The notes beneath the pieces are model-generated. The model saw only the letters and a list, made by a program, of their open reading frames with translations, made no database searches and was not told the origin of the DNA. From Paracoccaceae bacterium (GTDB lineage: Bacteria; Pseudomonadota; Alphaproteobacteria; Rhodobacterales; Rhodobacteraceae): a stretch of 12,356 bases of DNA. Position 1 is the first letter of the stretch; each line of letters starts with the position of its first letter. Positions 1-7,510 of the stretch are shown one piece after another. The DNA lies in the NCBI GenBank assembly GCA_023254015.1, contig JALQYS010000448.1, positions 1 to 12,356 of the forward strand. The letters are read 5' to 3'. The translations under genes were made by a program, and so were the position numbers.

Positions 1-421
1 CTTCGATATAACGGTCGGGCAGGAAGCGGCCATCGTCGATCGAATAGATCATCTTCTCGCTGACTTCGCGGATCAGGCCATTTTCGGCCAAAACGCCGGC
101 GAAATGCTGGGTCAGCTTGTGATTGCGCTGGCTGGAAGACCGGCCGAAATGGTCAAACGACAGGCGGAAGCCGCGGGCGATCTCGGCCTGGACATCATGC
201 ATCTCGGCGCAATAGTCGGCCACGGGCTTGCCGGCCTTGGCGGCGGCCAGTTCGGCAGGCGTGCCATGTTCATCGGTGGCGCAGATGAACATCACCTCGT
301 GCCCCATCGCCCGGTTGAACCGCGCGAACAGGTCGGCGGGCAGCTGGCTGCCCACAAGGTTGCCCAGATGCTTGATGCCATTGATGTATGGAATGGCCGA
401 GGTGATCAGAATCCGTGCCAT
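1..421 (-). CDS. metG: Methionyl-tRNA synthetase, N-terminal part (cut by window edge)
   Basis: Cytoplasmic class I aminoacyl-tRNA synthetase that charges tRNA-Met with methionine using ATP. Reading the minus strand from the ATG at 421 gives 140 codons before the window edge. The N-terminus contains ITSAIPYINGIKHLGN, whose HLGN (residues 18-21) is the alphaproteobacterial form of the class I HIGH signature, followed by FICATDEHGTPAEL and FDHFGRSSS, all typical of the MetG catalytic fold. The KMSKS loop and anticodon-binding domain lie outside the window. The start is supported by a Shine-Dalgarno-like AAGGGG about 8 nt upstream. It lies 99 bp downstream of opgC on the same strand and could share read-through transcription or have its own promoter; I see no clear promoter. 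The identification is secure; only the C-terminal end is unseen. Confidence 0.95.
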   Translation of the reverse strand, partial: MARILITSAIPYINGIKHLGNLVGSQLPADLFARFNRAMGHEVMFICATDEHGTPAELAAAKAGKPVADYCAEMHDVQAEIARGFRLSFDHFGRSSSQRNHKLTQHFAGVLAENGLIREVSEKMIYSIDDGRFLPDRYIE

Positions 422-459
422 GTCGCGCCCCTTGCAAGTGACGGGCGTTCTTTAGCGAA

Positions 460-492
460 GGGCGCGGCCAAGGGCCAGAGGCTTGCGCGCCC
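460..492 (-). terminator. Weak hairpin between opgC and metG
   Basis: An inverted repeat with 7-bp arms (gggcgcg at 460-466, cgcgccc at 486-492) and a 19-nt loop lies just after the opgC stop. It could attenuate or end opg transcription before metG. It has no U-tract and a long loop, so it may be chance in GC-rich DNA. Confidence 0.2.
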
Positions 493-520
493 CCGGCCGG
501 CGATTTCGACAGCGCCGCGC

Positions 521-1663
521 TTAGCGCCGGTCCAGCCGCAGGCGCGCCCGGGCCCAGGCCACCGCCAGATGCAGGGCCAGCCCGGCGGCGATGATCACGC
601 TGTCCAGCGCAAGGCCCGAGGGCCAGGCCGTCATGATGACCTGCGCGGCATAGGCCAGCACGATTCCCAGCGCAAAGACCGGCAGCGACTGCCGCCCCAT
701 CAGGACGAAGGGCCGGGCAAAGCCGGAATGGGCCAGCCGTTTCAGCGCGGGCAGGGTGCTGAGGAAATAGGCCAGCGCAAGAATGTGAACCAGACGCGGC
801 CCGCTGACATAGGTCTTGTCAAAGGCGGTGAAGATGCGCGGCATCCCGGCATCCTGCAGCCGCCAGAGCATCGTGCCCATCGCCGCCTGCGCGGTTGGGT
901 TCAGCGTGCAGACTGCCGCCACCAGCAGGAACAGGCCAGTGGCCCAGCGGGCCCAAAGCCGGTCCGGCACCAGCCGCTGACCGCGCCGCAGCGCCGCGCC
1001 GGTGGCAAGGCCGATGGCGAACAGAAGCTGCCAGCTGAGCGGGTTGAAGAACCAGCCCCCCGCATTGGGAAAGTTCGGAAAGTCGATGTAGAAGTGACCG
1101 GACAGGAACCACAGCACCGCCGCCCCGGCAATCAGGGCCCGCGGCCAGTTCAGCGCCGCCACAAGCGCAAAGGGCGTGACCATCAGCAGCACTGCATAAA
1201 GCGGCAGGATGTTGGCATAGCCGATCTGGTGGCTCAGCAACGGGATCCCCAGCTGAACCCCGAAAGGTCTGGTGAAGATCGGCCCCAGATTGTGCTCTTT
1301 CAGCAGGGCCGCGGTATCCAGCCACAAGACCCCCGCCGCCACCACGGCAATGGCCAGCACCGTGGTCAGGAGATGGATCAGATAGAGCGTCCAGGCCCGA
1401 TGCCAGATCCGCCCGACCGAGGGCCAGGTGATCCCCCGGGCGATGGCCGGCGAATAGGCCAGCCCGGCCGCGATGCCCGAGATCAGCACAAACCCCTCGG
1501 CCGCGTCGGAAAAACCGAAATTGCGCGAGGTGAAGTTCTCATAGACCGTGCCGGGGACATGGTTGATGAAGATCATCACCAGCGCCACACCCCGCAGGAA
1601 ATCAAGTCGCGCATCGCGCGGCATCACCGCCAGCAGCGGCGGACGGGTCTGGGGATCGGTCAT
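521..1663 (-). CDS. opgC: OpgC, membrane acyltransferase (succinylation of periplasmic glucans)
   Basis: Polytopic inner-membrane protein of the OpgC family. In R. sphaeroides OpgC is needed to add succinyl groups to osmoregulated periplasmic glucans, giving them negative charge. The 380-residue product has a short cytoplasmic N-terminus. It then shows the family signature RLDFLRGVALVMIFINHVP (residues 19-37, with an acyltransferase-like Arg and the NH pair) and SDAAEGFVLISG (52-63), followed by about ten hydrophobic segments to the C-terminus. Its ATG follows the opgH stop directly (TAGATG, no spacer), with AGGA about 9 nt upstream inside opgH, so translation is probably coupled. It is the last gene of the opg operon. 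The family call is firm. The transferred acyl group is inferred from synteny with R. sphaeroides and is not shown by the sequence. Confidence 0.9.
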   Translation of the reverse strand: MTDPQTRPPLLAVMPRDARLDFLRGVALVMIFINHVPGTVYENFTSRNFGFSDAAEGFVLISGIAAGLAYSPAIARGITWPSVGRIWHRAWTLYLIHLLTTVLAIAVVAAGVLWLDTAALLKEHNLGPIFTRPFGVQLGIPLLSHQIGYANILPLYAVLLMVTPFALVAALNWPRALIAGAAVLWFLSGHFYIDFPNFPNAGGWFFNPLSWQLLFAIGLATGAALRRGQRLVPDRLWARWATGLFLLVAAVCTLNPTAQAAMGTMLWRLQDAGMPRIFTAFDKTYVSGPRLVHILALAYFLSTLPALKRLAHSGFARPFVLMGRQSLPVFALGIVLAYAAQVIMTAWPSGLALDSVIIAAGLALHLAVAWARARLRLDRR

Positions 1664-3460
1664 CTAGGTCCTGCTCTGGCTGGCCACCGGGGCCGAAGGG
1701 GGCGCGGCGGTCTCGTCCTGCCAGCGCGCGAGGATGGCGTCATGGGTGGCCAGCACCGGGGGAATGGTCTGTTCGGCCGGCGTGGTGAACAAGGTCGTGC
1801 GGCTCTCCTGCGAGCTCCACCACAGGATCAGCGGCGCAAGAATCATCGGCAAGGCCACCGGCAAGAGCCAGATCAGCAGGGCCGGGGCCAGCTGCGCCGT
1901 CAGCACCAGCCCCCCAAGGCCATAGGCGCTGATCCAGCGGCTGGCGCTCCAGCTTTCGCCGAGACTGAGGCGGCCATCGCCGCGGTTGTTGGTCGGCCAG
2001 CCGCCATCGCGCCGCCGCAGAACCTGCAACACCGCGCGCGTCTGATACATCAGGAACACCGGCGCCATGATCGAGGTCAGCACCAGTTCGGCCAGGGTCG
2101 AAACGGTGACCCGCAGCGCACCGCCAAACCCCCGGGCCCGGCCGCTGGCGGCGGCATCGAGGGCGATCAGCAGCTTGGGCATCAACAGCAGGCCAAACAC
2201 CCCGACCGCCAGCCCCACCGCCTTTGACGTGGCATCCGGCGGAAACACCGGGAAGGGCCAGTAGGGCTCGGGGAAATAATCGGGCAGGCTGGCGAAATAG
2301 GTAGCGTAGATCGAGGCAAAGATGAAGGCCAGCCAGAACAGCGGCGCGATATAGGCAAAGACGTTCTGGAAGAACACAAAGCGGCTCCAGGGCAGAAGGC
2401 CCGGTGCGCCGATCAGCCGGCCATGCTGCAGGTTGCCCTGACACCAGCGCCGGTCGCGCTTGGCATGGTCGACGATGTTCTCGGGGCCTTCCTCGAACGA
2501 GCCTTCCAGATCGTCATCCAGCCGCACCACCCAGCCCGCCCGTGCCAGAAGTGCCGCCTCGACATAATCATGGCTCAGGATATGGCCGCCGAAGGGCGGG
2601 GCCCCCGACAGTTCCGGCATGCCGGCGCTATCGGCAAAGGCCCGCACTCGCACCAGCGCATTATGGCCCCAGAATGGCCCGGTCCTGCCCTGCATCATCG
2701 CCAGCCCCCGGGCGAAGATCGGCGAGTGCAGCGATGCCGAGAACTGCATGGCCCGTCCAAAGCGCGAGCGCGCCCGCGTCACCCGGGGCAGGGATTGCAC
2801 GAGGCCCAGGTCCGGCTGGGCTTCCATCCGGCGCACCATCTCGACGATGGTGGCACCCTCCATCAGGCTGTCGGCGTCGAGAATCAGCGCATAGTCATAG
2901 GCCGCGCCGGAGGCCGTGATGAACTCTTCGATGTTGCCGGCCTTCTTGCCGGTGTTCTGCACCCGCCGGCGATAGAAAAGCCGCCCCTCGGCCGCGCAAT
3001 CCTGCATCAGGCGGGCAAACCAGCGCTTTTCCTGCTGCGCGATCAGGTCATTGCGGGTGTCGGACAGGATGGCGAAGTGAAATACGGCGCCCTCGGCCAC
3101 AGCCGGTTCGGCACGCAGCGAGGCATCCATCGCCGCCACGCGCGCAAAGGTCACCCGCGGGTCCTCGTTGTAGACCGGCACCAGCACCACTGTCCGGCCG
3201 CGGATCGGGCCTGCCTGCCGCAGGGCCGGCGGGGCGGCGCGCGTGGTCAGGCCCAAAAGCCCCAGCGAGGCCCCCCAAGCCAGCCACCAGGTGGAAATCA
3301 GGATAAGACCCGCGCGCACCGCATCGACGTATTGAAACCCGTCGGCCGTGCCATAGGAATAGAACACCAGACAGGCGATGGCCGCCGCCAGCCCGCTGGC
3401 CACAAGCGCCAAGGCCCGGGTCAACCGGGTGTAGGCGGGGCGCTCCTGCGGGGCGGGCAC
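1664..3460 (-). CDS. opgH: OpgH, glucan glucosyltransferase (OPG backbone synthase)
   Basis: Inner-membrane family 2 glycosyltransferase that uses UDP-glucose to polymerise the beta-1,2-linked OPG backbone and pass it to the periplasm. Two N-terminal membrane segments (about residues 15-35 and 48-72) precede a cytoplasmic catalytic domain beginning VVLVPVYNED (91-100). Catalytic motifs are visible: DAD at 195-197 in LILDADSLM, GPFWGHNALVR (261-271), the acid in SHDYVEA (D298), and the processive-synthase motif RDRRWCQGN (335-343). Several membrane segments follow (about 360-390, 412-435, 452-475, 512-548). The start is GTG, 3 nt after the opgI stop, with only a weak ribosome site, consistent with coupling. 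At 598 residues it lacks the long cytoplasmic N-terminal extension of the 847-residue E. coli OpgH, as expected for the Rhodobacter type. Confidence 0.94.
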   Translation of the reverse strand: MPAPQERPAYTRLTRALALVASGLAAAIACLVFYSYGTADGFQYVDAVRAGLILISTWWLAWGASLGLLGLTTRAAPPALRQAGPIRGRTVVLVPVYNEDPRVTFARVAAMDASLRAEPAVAEGAVFHFAILSDTRNDLIAQQEKRWFARLMQDCAAEGRLFYRRRVQNTGKKAGNIEEFITASGAAYDYALILDADSLMEGATIVEMVRRMEAQPDLGLVQSLPRVTRARSRFGRAMQFSASLHSPIFARGLAMMQGRTGPFWGHNALVRVRAFADSAGMPELSGAPPFGGHILSHDYVEAALLARAGWVVRLDDDLEGSFEEGPENIVDHAKRDRRWCQGNLQHGRLIGAPGLLPWSRFVFFQNVFAYIAPLFWLAFIFASIYATYFASLPDYFPEPYWPFPVFPPDATSKAVGLAVGVFGLLLMPKLLIALDAAASGRARGFGGALRVTVSTLAELVLTSIMAPVFLMYQTRAVLQVLRRRDGGWPTNNRGDGRLSLGESWSASRWISAYGLGGLVLTAQLAPALLIWLLPVALPMILAPLILWWSSQESRTTLFTTPAEQTIPPVLATHDAILARWQDETAAPPSAPVASQSRT

Positions 3461-3463
3461 GGA

Positions 3464-3646
3464 TCAGGCTTCGCGGCCACGGGCCGCAGTCAATCCCAGA
3501 AGGCGAGTCAAGGCAAGCAGCCAGCCGCCTGCAACGCGCTGCTCAAGCACCTGCTTGGGCATCGCCAGCGGTGCGTGCGGCGGCTTTGCGGCCAGCACCA
3601 TCGCATCGAAATCCGCCTCAACCATGGAGGAGACAGCAGTCGTCAT
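3464..3646 (-). CDS. opgI: OpgI, small protein of unknown function in the OPG operon
   Basis: A 60-residue reading frame wedged between opgG and opgH. A small gene named opgI occupies this place in the R. sphaeroides opg operon, and its function is not established. The protein starts MTTAVSSMVEADFDAM, has a Lys/Pro-rich middle (AAKPPHAPLAMPKQ) and ends with a moderately hydrophobic stretch (GGWLLALTRLLGL) and basic residues. It has no signal peptide and no recognised domain. I chose the ATG at 3646 because it forms an ATGA overlap with the opgG stop. An in-frame ATG at 3658 would add MDRV. Neither has a strong ribosome site. The name is from position and size only. The tight overlaps on both sides argue that the frame is real and translated. 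Confidence 0.72.
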   Translation of the reverse strand: MTTAVSSMVEADFDAMVLAAKPPHAPLAMPKQVLEQRVAGGWLLALTRLLGLTAARGREA

Positions 3647-5286
3647 GACACGATCCATTGATACAGCCAGTTTTCCGTCAGCTTGCGCCCGTATCCCTTG
3701 ACATGGGCACCCAGTTCCACCGTCTCGCCCTCGGGGGCGGCGACATCCAGAACGAGCCGCCAGATAGTCGTTCCTGCGATCTTCGACAAGGTGGAAGTGA
3801 CGATTTCTCCTGCAGAAATCGTCGTCACAGCCTCGACCTTGGCATCCTCGGGCAGCGTCGCCAGCAGCCCGCCCGCGAAGTCGATCACGAACTTGCGGCT
3901 GCCGTCCTTGTTTTCCACCCCCGACACCCCGCCCGCGCCAGAGCGCGTTTCCAGCACGTAGGCCAGGGGGTCATCCTCGGACGGGCTCAACGCGCCCCAG
4001 CGCAGGCGATAGGCGAATTCGCGCATCTCGCCCGGAACCATCGGCGATTCGGGAACCCAGAAGGCCACGATGTTGTCGTTCACTTCCAGATCGGTCGGAA
4101 TCTCCACCAGACGCACCGCGCCCTTGCCCCAGTCGCCCATCGGCTCGACGTTCAGCGAGGGGCGGCGTTCGTAATGCGCGCTGGCATCCTGATAGCTGGC
4201 GAAGTCGCGATCGCGCTGGAACAGGCCAAAGGACCGCGGGCTTTCCTCGGCAAAGAAGCTGCCGGTCAGGCGCGGCGGGTTGTTCAGCGGCCGCCACAGC
4301 ACATCCCCATCACGGCGCACAATGCGCAGCCCGTCGCTGTCATGCACATTGGGCCGGTAGTCATCAAAGTTCGCCCGATTCTTTTCCGAGAACAGGAACA
4401 TCGAGGTCAGCGCCCCGATTCCCACCTGATCCACCGGGTTGCGGAAAAAGAGCCGCGCCGTCACGTCCATCTCGGTCTCGGCGCCCGGGCGGATCACAAA
4501 GCGGTAGGCCCCGGTGCAGCTTGCACTTTCCAGCGCGGCACAAAGCACCACTTCCTGTGCCAGCGCCGCCGGCCGCTCAAGATAGAACCGCGAAAAGCGC
4601 GGAAATTCCTCGGCCACGGCCATGCCGGTGTTGATGGCAAGACCACGCGCCGACAGCCCATAGGCATTGCCCCGACCCAGTGCGCGGAAATAGCTGGCGC
4701 CAAGGAAGGCTGCGACCTCATCGAACAGATCGGGCCGGTTCAGCGGCGCATTCAGGCGAAAGCCCGCCACGCCCGGCAGCTCGGCATGGGCCGGCACGCG
4801 CGTGTGCAGATCGCCCAGATATTCGAAATCGTCCGTGGTAAAGGTCATCGGCCGGGCCATGCCCGCCTCGACCTCATAGACCAGCACCGGCTCTTCGAAG
4901 AGCCAGCCCATATGGAAGGCATGCAGCCGGAAATGGCTGTCCTCGTCTTGCCAGCGCGCCTTTTGCGGCAGGAACTGGATCAGCTTGTAGTCGTCATAGG
5001 TCAGCTCATCCAGAAAGCTCTCGGCCCGTTCGGCCGGAACATGCGGCCGGGTGGCCAGCTGGCGCATCTCTTCGGTCAGACCATCAAAGCTGAACGGCAC
5101 CGCCGGCGCGGGCGTTGCCACGGCCTCGGGCGGCTGGGCGGCCGGCTTGGCCGGGGTCTGCTCGGCCGTCTGGGCCAGGACCTGGCGTGGCAGGCTCACG
5201 CCGCACAGCAGCATGCCCGCACCAGTGAGCGAGGCCAGCAGCGTGCGGCGGGACATCGAAACTGACGCGATCAGCGGGCGCGGCAT
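3643..5286 (-). CDS. opgG: OpgG, periplasmic glucan biosynthesis protein
   Basis: Periplasmic protein required for OPG formation. The OpgG/OpgD family folds into two beta-sandwich domains, and members have been described as beta-1,2-glucan-acting hydrolases. The product has 547 residues, slightly longer than E. coli OpgG (511). Residues 12-18 read SRRTLLA, a twin-arginine-like motif, followed by a hydrophobic stretch and a likely cleavage after VLA (residue 38). A Pro/Ala linker runs to about residue 65. The mature domain carries family blocks YDDYKLIQFLPQKARW (97-112) and HAFHMGWLFEEPV (122-134). The ATG at 5286 has GGAG 13 nt upstream, a little far. The internal ATG at 5256 has no ribosome site. 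First gene of opgGIHC; its stop overlaps opgI. Family is certain; the export route is inferred. Confidence 0.93.
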   Translation of the reverse strand: MPRPLIASVSMSRRTLLASLTGAGMLLCGVSLPRQVLAQTAEQTPAKPAAQPPEAVATPAPAVPFSFDGLTEEMRQLATRPHVPAERAESFLDELTYDDYKLIQFLPQKARWQDEDSHFRLHAFHMGWLFEEPVLVYEVEAGMARPMTFTTDDFEYLGDLHTRVPAHAELPGVAGFRLNAPLNRPDLFDEVAAFLGASYFRALGRGNAYGLSARGLAINTGMAVAEEFPRFSRFYLERPAALAQEVVLCAALESASCTGAYRFVIRPGAETEMDVTARLFFRNPVDQVGIGALTSMFLFSEKNRANFDDYRPNVHDSDGLRIVRRDGDVLWRPLNNPPRLTGSFFAEESPRSFGLFQRDRDFASYQDASAHYERRPSLNVEPMGDWGKGAVRLVEIPTDLEVNDNIVAFWVPESPMVPGEMREFAYRLRWGALSPSEDDPLAYVLETRSGAGGVSGVENKDGSRKFVIDFAGGLLATLPEDAKVEAVTTISAGEIVTSTLSKIAGTTIWRLVLDVAAPEGETVELGAHVKGYGRKLTENWLYQWIVS

Positions 5287-5360
5287 GATAAGGTTCAGAC
5301 TCCGTATGAGAATTCAGGCACAGATGACAGTTTGCGCATCGCTCTGCCAGAGTGGGGCCC

Positions 5361-5375
5361 ATGCGCCGCGCGCAT
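5361..5375. promoter_or_regulatory. Small perfect inverted repeat in the opgG leader (operator-like)
   Basis: ATGCGC-CGC-GCGCAT forms 6-bp arms around a 3-bp centre. It overlaps the -10/transcription-start zone of the candidate opgG promoter, where a repressor site would be placed. Short palindromes are common in GC-rich DNA, so this is only a candidate. Confidence 0.2.
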
Positions 5376-5402
5376 ATCGGCAATGCTGCATGGGCAAGTC
5401 AA
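5373..5402 (-). promoter_or_regulatory. Candidate promoter of the opgGIHC operon
   Basis: Read on the minus strand, TTGACT (5397-5402) resembles a -35 element. After 18 nt comes GATATG (5373-5378), a weak -10 match. Transcription would start near 5366, leaving a leader of about 80 nt before the opgG ATG. It is the best sigma-70-like match I found in the intergenic region, but the -10 element is poor. Confidence 0.35.
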
Positions 5403-5779
5403 TAGGCCTTTTCGGTCGATTGCCCTGCATCACCGCAGAATTGCGACTTGCGCAGCGCGGCGGTTTTGTATCGGAATTCCATATGATTGCGCGGGGTTTC
5501 TGCGCAAGGTGGCGTCCCTTTCGTTCGCCTGCCGGCGCTGATCGGCAGCCCATGCCCTTCACGGCCTTTTGTCGTCGCCTGCGCCAGTTCCCTGACCCCG
5601 GACAGGGCCTTGGCGGGGGCAAGCGGCCCATGGCCCCGGGGCCGCAGTCTGGCACCGCCGTGCCCGCCGCCAACCACGCCGCACCGCCCGTCCACCTCCG
5701 GGCCCTGCGATGGCTTGCACATTCGCCCCCCGCCCGGCATGTTCGGCCATCAATCCCATCCCCGAGGAATGCCCACGCC
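5403..5779. other. Gene-free stretch between the opg promoter and the aldo/keto reductase
   Basis: About 377 bp with no frame I can support as a gene on either strand. The part near 5460-5490 is locally AT-richer, contains adjacent GAATTC and CATATG hexamers, and is the likeliest place for the divergent reductase promoter, although I cannot define its -35 and -10. The part from about 5560 to 5760 is very C/G-rich. A weak GAGG (5764-5767) precedes the reductase start. Confidence 0.5.
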
Positions 5780-6847
5780 ATGCAGAAGATCCCCCTTGGT
5801 TCCACCGGCCTCATGGTCTCGTCGCTGTGCCTTGGCACCATGACCTGGGGCAACCAGAACAGCGAGGCCGAGGGCCATGCCCAGATGGACATGGCGCTGG
5901 ACCACGGGGTGAACTTCTGGGACACGGCCGAGATGTATCCGGTCAACCCGGTCAAGGCCGAGACCGTGGGCCGGACCGAAGAGATCGTCGGAGCATGGTT
6001 TGCCGCGCGCGGGGGGCGCGACCGGGTGGTTCTGGCCACCAAGGTCACCGGGGCGGGTCATGCCGAGGTGCGCGGCGGGGCAGATCTGACGCCTTCGGTG
6101 ATGCGGGCGGCTTGCGAGGCCTCGCTGCGGCGGCTCAGGACCGACCATATCGACCTGTACCAACTGCACTGGCCCAACCGCGAGGTCTATCACTTTCGCA
6201 ACATCTGGGGCTTTGATCCCCGCAGCGGCGATGCGGGGCGGGACATCCGCGACGACAAGGCAAAGACCGAAGCGCATATGGTCGAAATCCTTGAAGAGGC
6301 TGCGAAATTGCAGGCCGAGGGCAAGATCGGCCATCTCGCCCTGTCCAATGAAACGGTCTGGGGCACGGCGAAATGGCTGGCGCTGGCCGAACGCCATGGC
6401 CTGCCGCGCGTCGCCAGCATCCAGAACGAATACTCGCTCCTCTGCCGCCAGTTCGACAGCGACTGGGCCGAGCTTTCGCACATGGAAAACCTGCCGCTCC
6501 TAGCCTTTTCGCCCCTGGCGACGGGGCTTCTGACCGGCAAGTATCAGGGCGATGTGACGCCGCCGGGCAGCCGCCGCAGCCGGAATGACACGCTGGGCGG
6601 GCGCCTGACGCCGCAGGTGTTCCCCGCCGTGGAGGCCTATCTTGGCATCGCGGCCAGCCATGGGCTTGATCCGGCGCAGATGGCGCTGGCCTTCTGCCTG
6701 ACGCGGCCCTTCCCCTGCATCCCGATTTTCGGGGCCACCAGCCTGGCTCAGCTGAAAACCGCGCTGGGTGCGGCCGACATCACCCTTTCGCCCGAGGTGA
6801 TGGCCGCCATTGCCGCCGCCCATCGCGCCCATCCCATGCCGTTCTGA
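5780..6847 (+). CDS. Tas-like NADP(H)-dependent aldo/keto reductase
   Basis: Cytoplasmic (beta/alpha)8 barrel oxidoreductase of the aldo/keto reductase superfamily, 355 residues, closely resembling E. coli Tas in sequence and length. The shared N-terminal block LGTMTWGNQNSEAE matches Tas LGTMTFGEQNSEAD. The catalytic tetrad is visible: D48 and Y53 (FWDTAEMYP), K88 (LATKVTG) and H130 (DLYQLHWPN). C-terminal blocks such as HGLDPAQMALAF and IFGATSLAQLKTAL also match. The natural substrate is unknown; the family reduces aldehydes and ketones with NADPH. The ATG at 5780 begins the conserved protein, with GAGG 12 nt upstream. An ATG at 5769 is out of frame. It is transcribed away from the opg operon and appears to be a single gene. 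I leave the symbol empty because orthology with tas is not shown. Confidence 0.92.
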   Translation: MQKIPLGSTGLMVSSLCLGTMTWGNQNSEAEGHAQMDMALDHGVNFWDTAEMYPVNPVKAETVGRTEEIVGAWFAARGGRDRVVLATKVTGAGHAEVRGGADLTPSVMRAACEASLRRLRTDHIDLYQLHWPNREVYHFRNIWGFDPRSGDAGRDIRDDKAKTEAHMVEILEEAAKLQAEGKIGHLALSNETVWGTAKWLALAERHGLPRVASIQNEYSLLCRQFDSDWAELSHMENLPLLAFSPLATGLLTGKYQGDVTPPGSRRSRNDTLGGRLTPQVFPAVEAYLGIAASHGLDPAQMALAFCLTRPFPCIPIFGATSLAQLKTALGAADITLSPEVMAAIAAAHRAHPMPF

Positions 6848-6907
6848 ACCTTGCCCGGGTATCCCGCTTTGGGCCAACTGCCGCAACCCTGACCGCCGAG
6901 CGACATC

Positions 6908-7510
6908 ATGCGTCCCAGCCTTTTCCTTGCCGCGGCCCTGTTGCTGTCGGCCTGTGTCTTGCCGCAGGGCAAGCCCGCTCCGGCGGCCCAGGGGAACCCG
7001 ATCACCGGCGCGGCGATATCGGTGCAATCCCTTGATGCGCCCAAGGCTGCGCTGCCCAAGGCGGGGGCGTCCAAGGCTGCGGCCGCCCTGCCAGAGCCGG
7101 TGGCGGGTCAGGTGGATGCCTCGCTGGATGCCATCACGACCGCGGGCCGGACAGGGCCCGCCGATGAGGAGGCCAAGGCAAAGCCGCAGGCCCCCGAAGA
7201 GGCCCCCGAAGAGGCGGCTGATAAAGAGGCCGCCCAGACCGATGACGGGCCGCCCCCCGCCGCCGATCCGCAATCGCCCGAAGAGATCAGATGCCTGAAG
7301 TCCGGCGGTCTTTGGGCCACCGCAGGTGACACCGGGGCCAAGGCCTGCGTCCGGCGTACCCGCGATGGGGGCAAGGCCTGCAGCAAGCAAACCCAGTGCG
7401 AGGGCCTCTGCCTTGCCCGCTCGCGCAGTTGCGCCCCCATCACGCCGATGTTCGGCTGCAACGAGATTCTGCAGGCCGATGGCCGCGAGGTGACGCTATG
7501 TCTCGACTGA
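6908..7510 (+). CDS. Cysteine-rich lipoprotein of unknown function
   Basis: A 200-residue predicted lipoprotein. Residues 1-16 form a type II signal peptide with lipobox LSAC (C16 lipidated). Residues about 17-125 are low-complexity, rich in Ala, Pro, Glu and Lys, and look like a disordered spacer spanning the periplasm. Residues 126-200 form a compact domain with eight cysteines (129, 147, 158, 164, 168, 175, 184, 198), suggesting four disulphides, with the pattern GGKACSKQTQCEGLCLARSR. I recall similar C-terminal domains in uncharacterised Rhodobacterales proteins but know no function. It starts 60 bp after the reductase with a weak GAG-type ribosome site and overlaps the next lipoprotein gene by 13 nt. 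Both probably belong to one transcript. The gene is real; the function is unknown. Confidence 0.8.
   Translation: MRPSLFLAAALLLSACVLPQGKPAPAAQGNPITGAAISVQSLDAPKAALPKAGASKAAAALPEPVAGQVDASLDAITTAGRTGPADEEAKAKPQAPEEAPEEAADKEAAQTDDGPPPAADPQSPEEIRCLKSGGLWATAGDTGAKACVRRTRDGGKACSKQTQCEGLCLARSRSCAPITPMFGCNEILQADGREVTLCLD
7189..7212 (+). repeat. Two tandem 12-bp units inside the lipoprotein linker
   Basis: The unit GGCCCCCGAAGA occurs twice in tandem, encoding a repeated Ala-Pro-Glu-Glu in the disordered linker. It keeps the frame and probably arose by slippage, so linker length may vary among strains. Confidence 0.6.

Noticed and set aside
104..2227. A 707-codon open frame on the plus strand
   Set aside because: It lies antisense to metG, opgC and opgH. 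Its product is a Gln/Arg/His/Pro/Gly-rich low-complexity chain with no domain, a typical by-product of GC-biased third positions opposite real genes.
3658..5265. A 535-codon plus-strand frame almost exactly antisense to opgG
   Set aside because: OpgG has clear family motifs and a signal peptide on the minus strand. The antisense product is His/Arg/Gln-rich and has no recognisable features.
5051..5779. Upstream extension of the aldo/keto reductase frame into opgG
   Set aside because: Similarity to Tas begins exactly at the ATG at 5780. The upstream part is low-quality sequence overlapping opgG on the opposite strand.
7396..7497. Longer start for the lipocalin lipoprotein
   Set aside because: It would overlap the preceding gene by over 100 nt and place the type II signal peptide internally. 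The ATG at 7498 directly begins the signal sequence.
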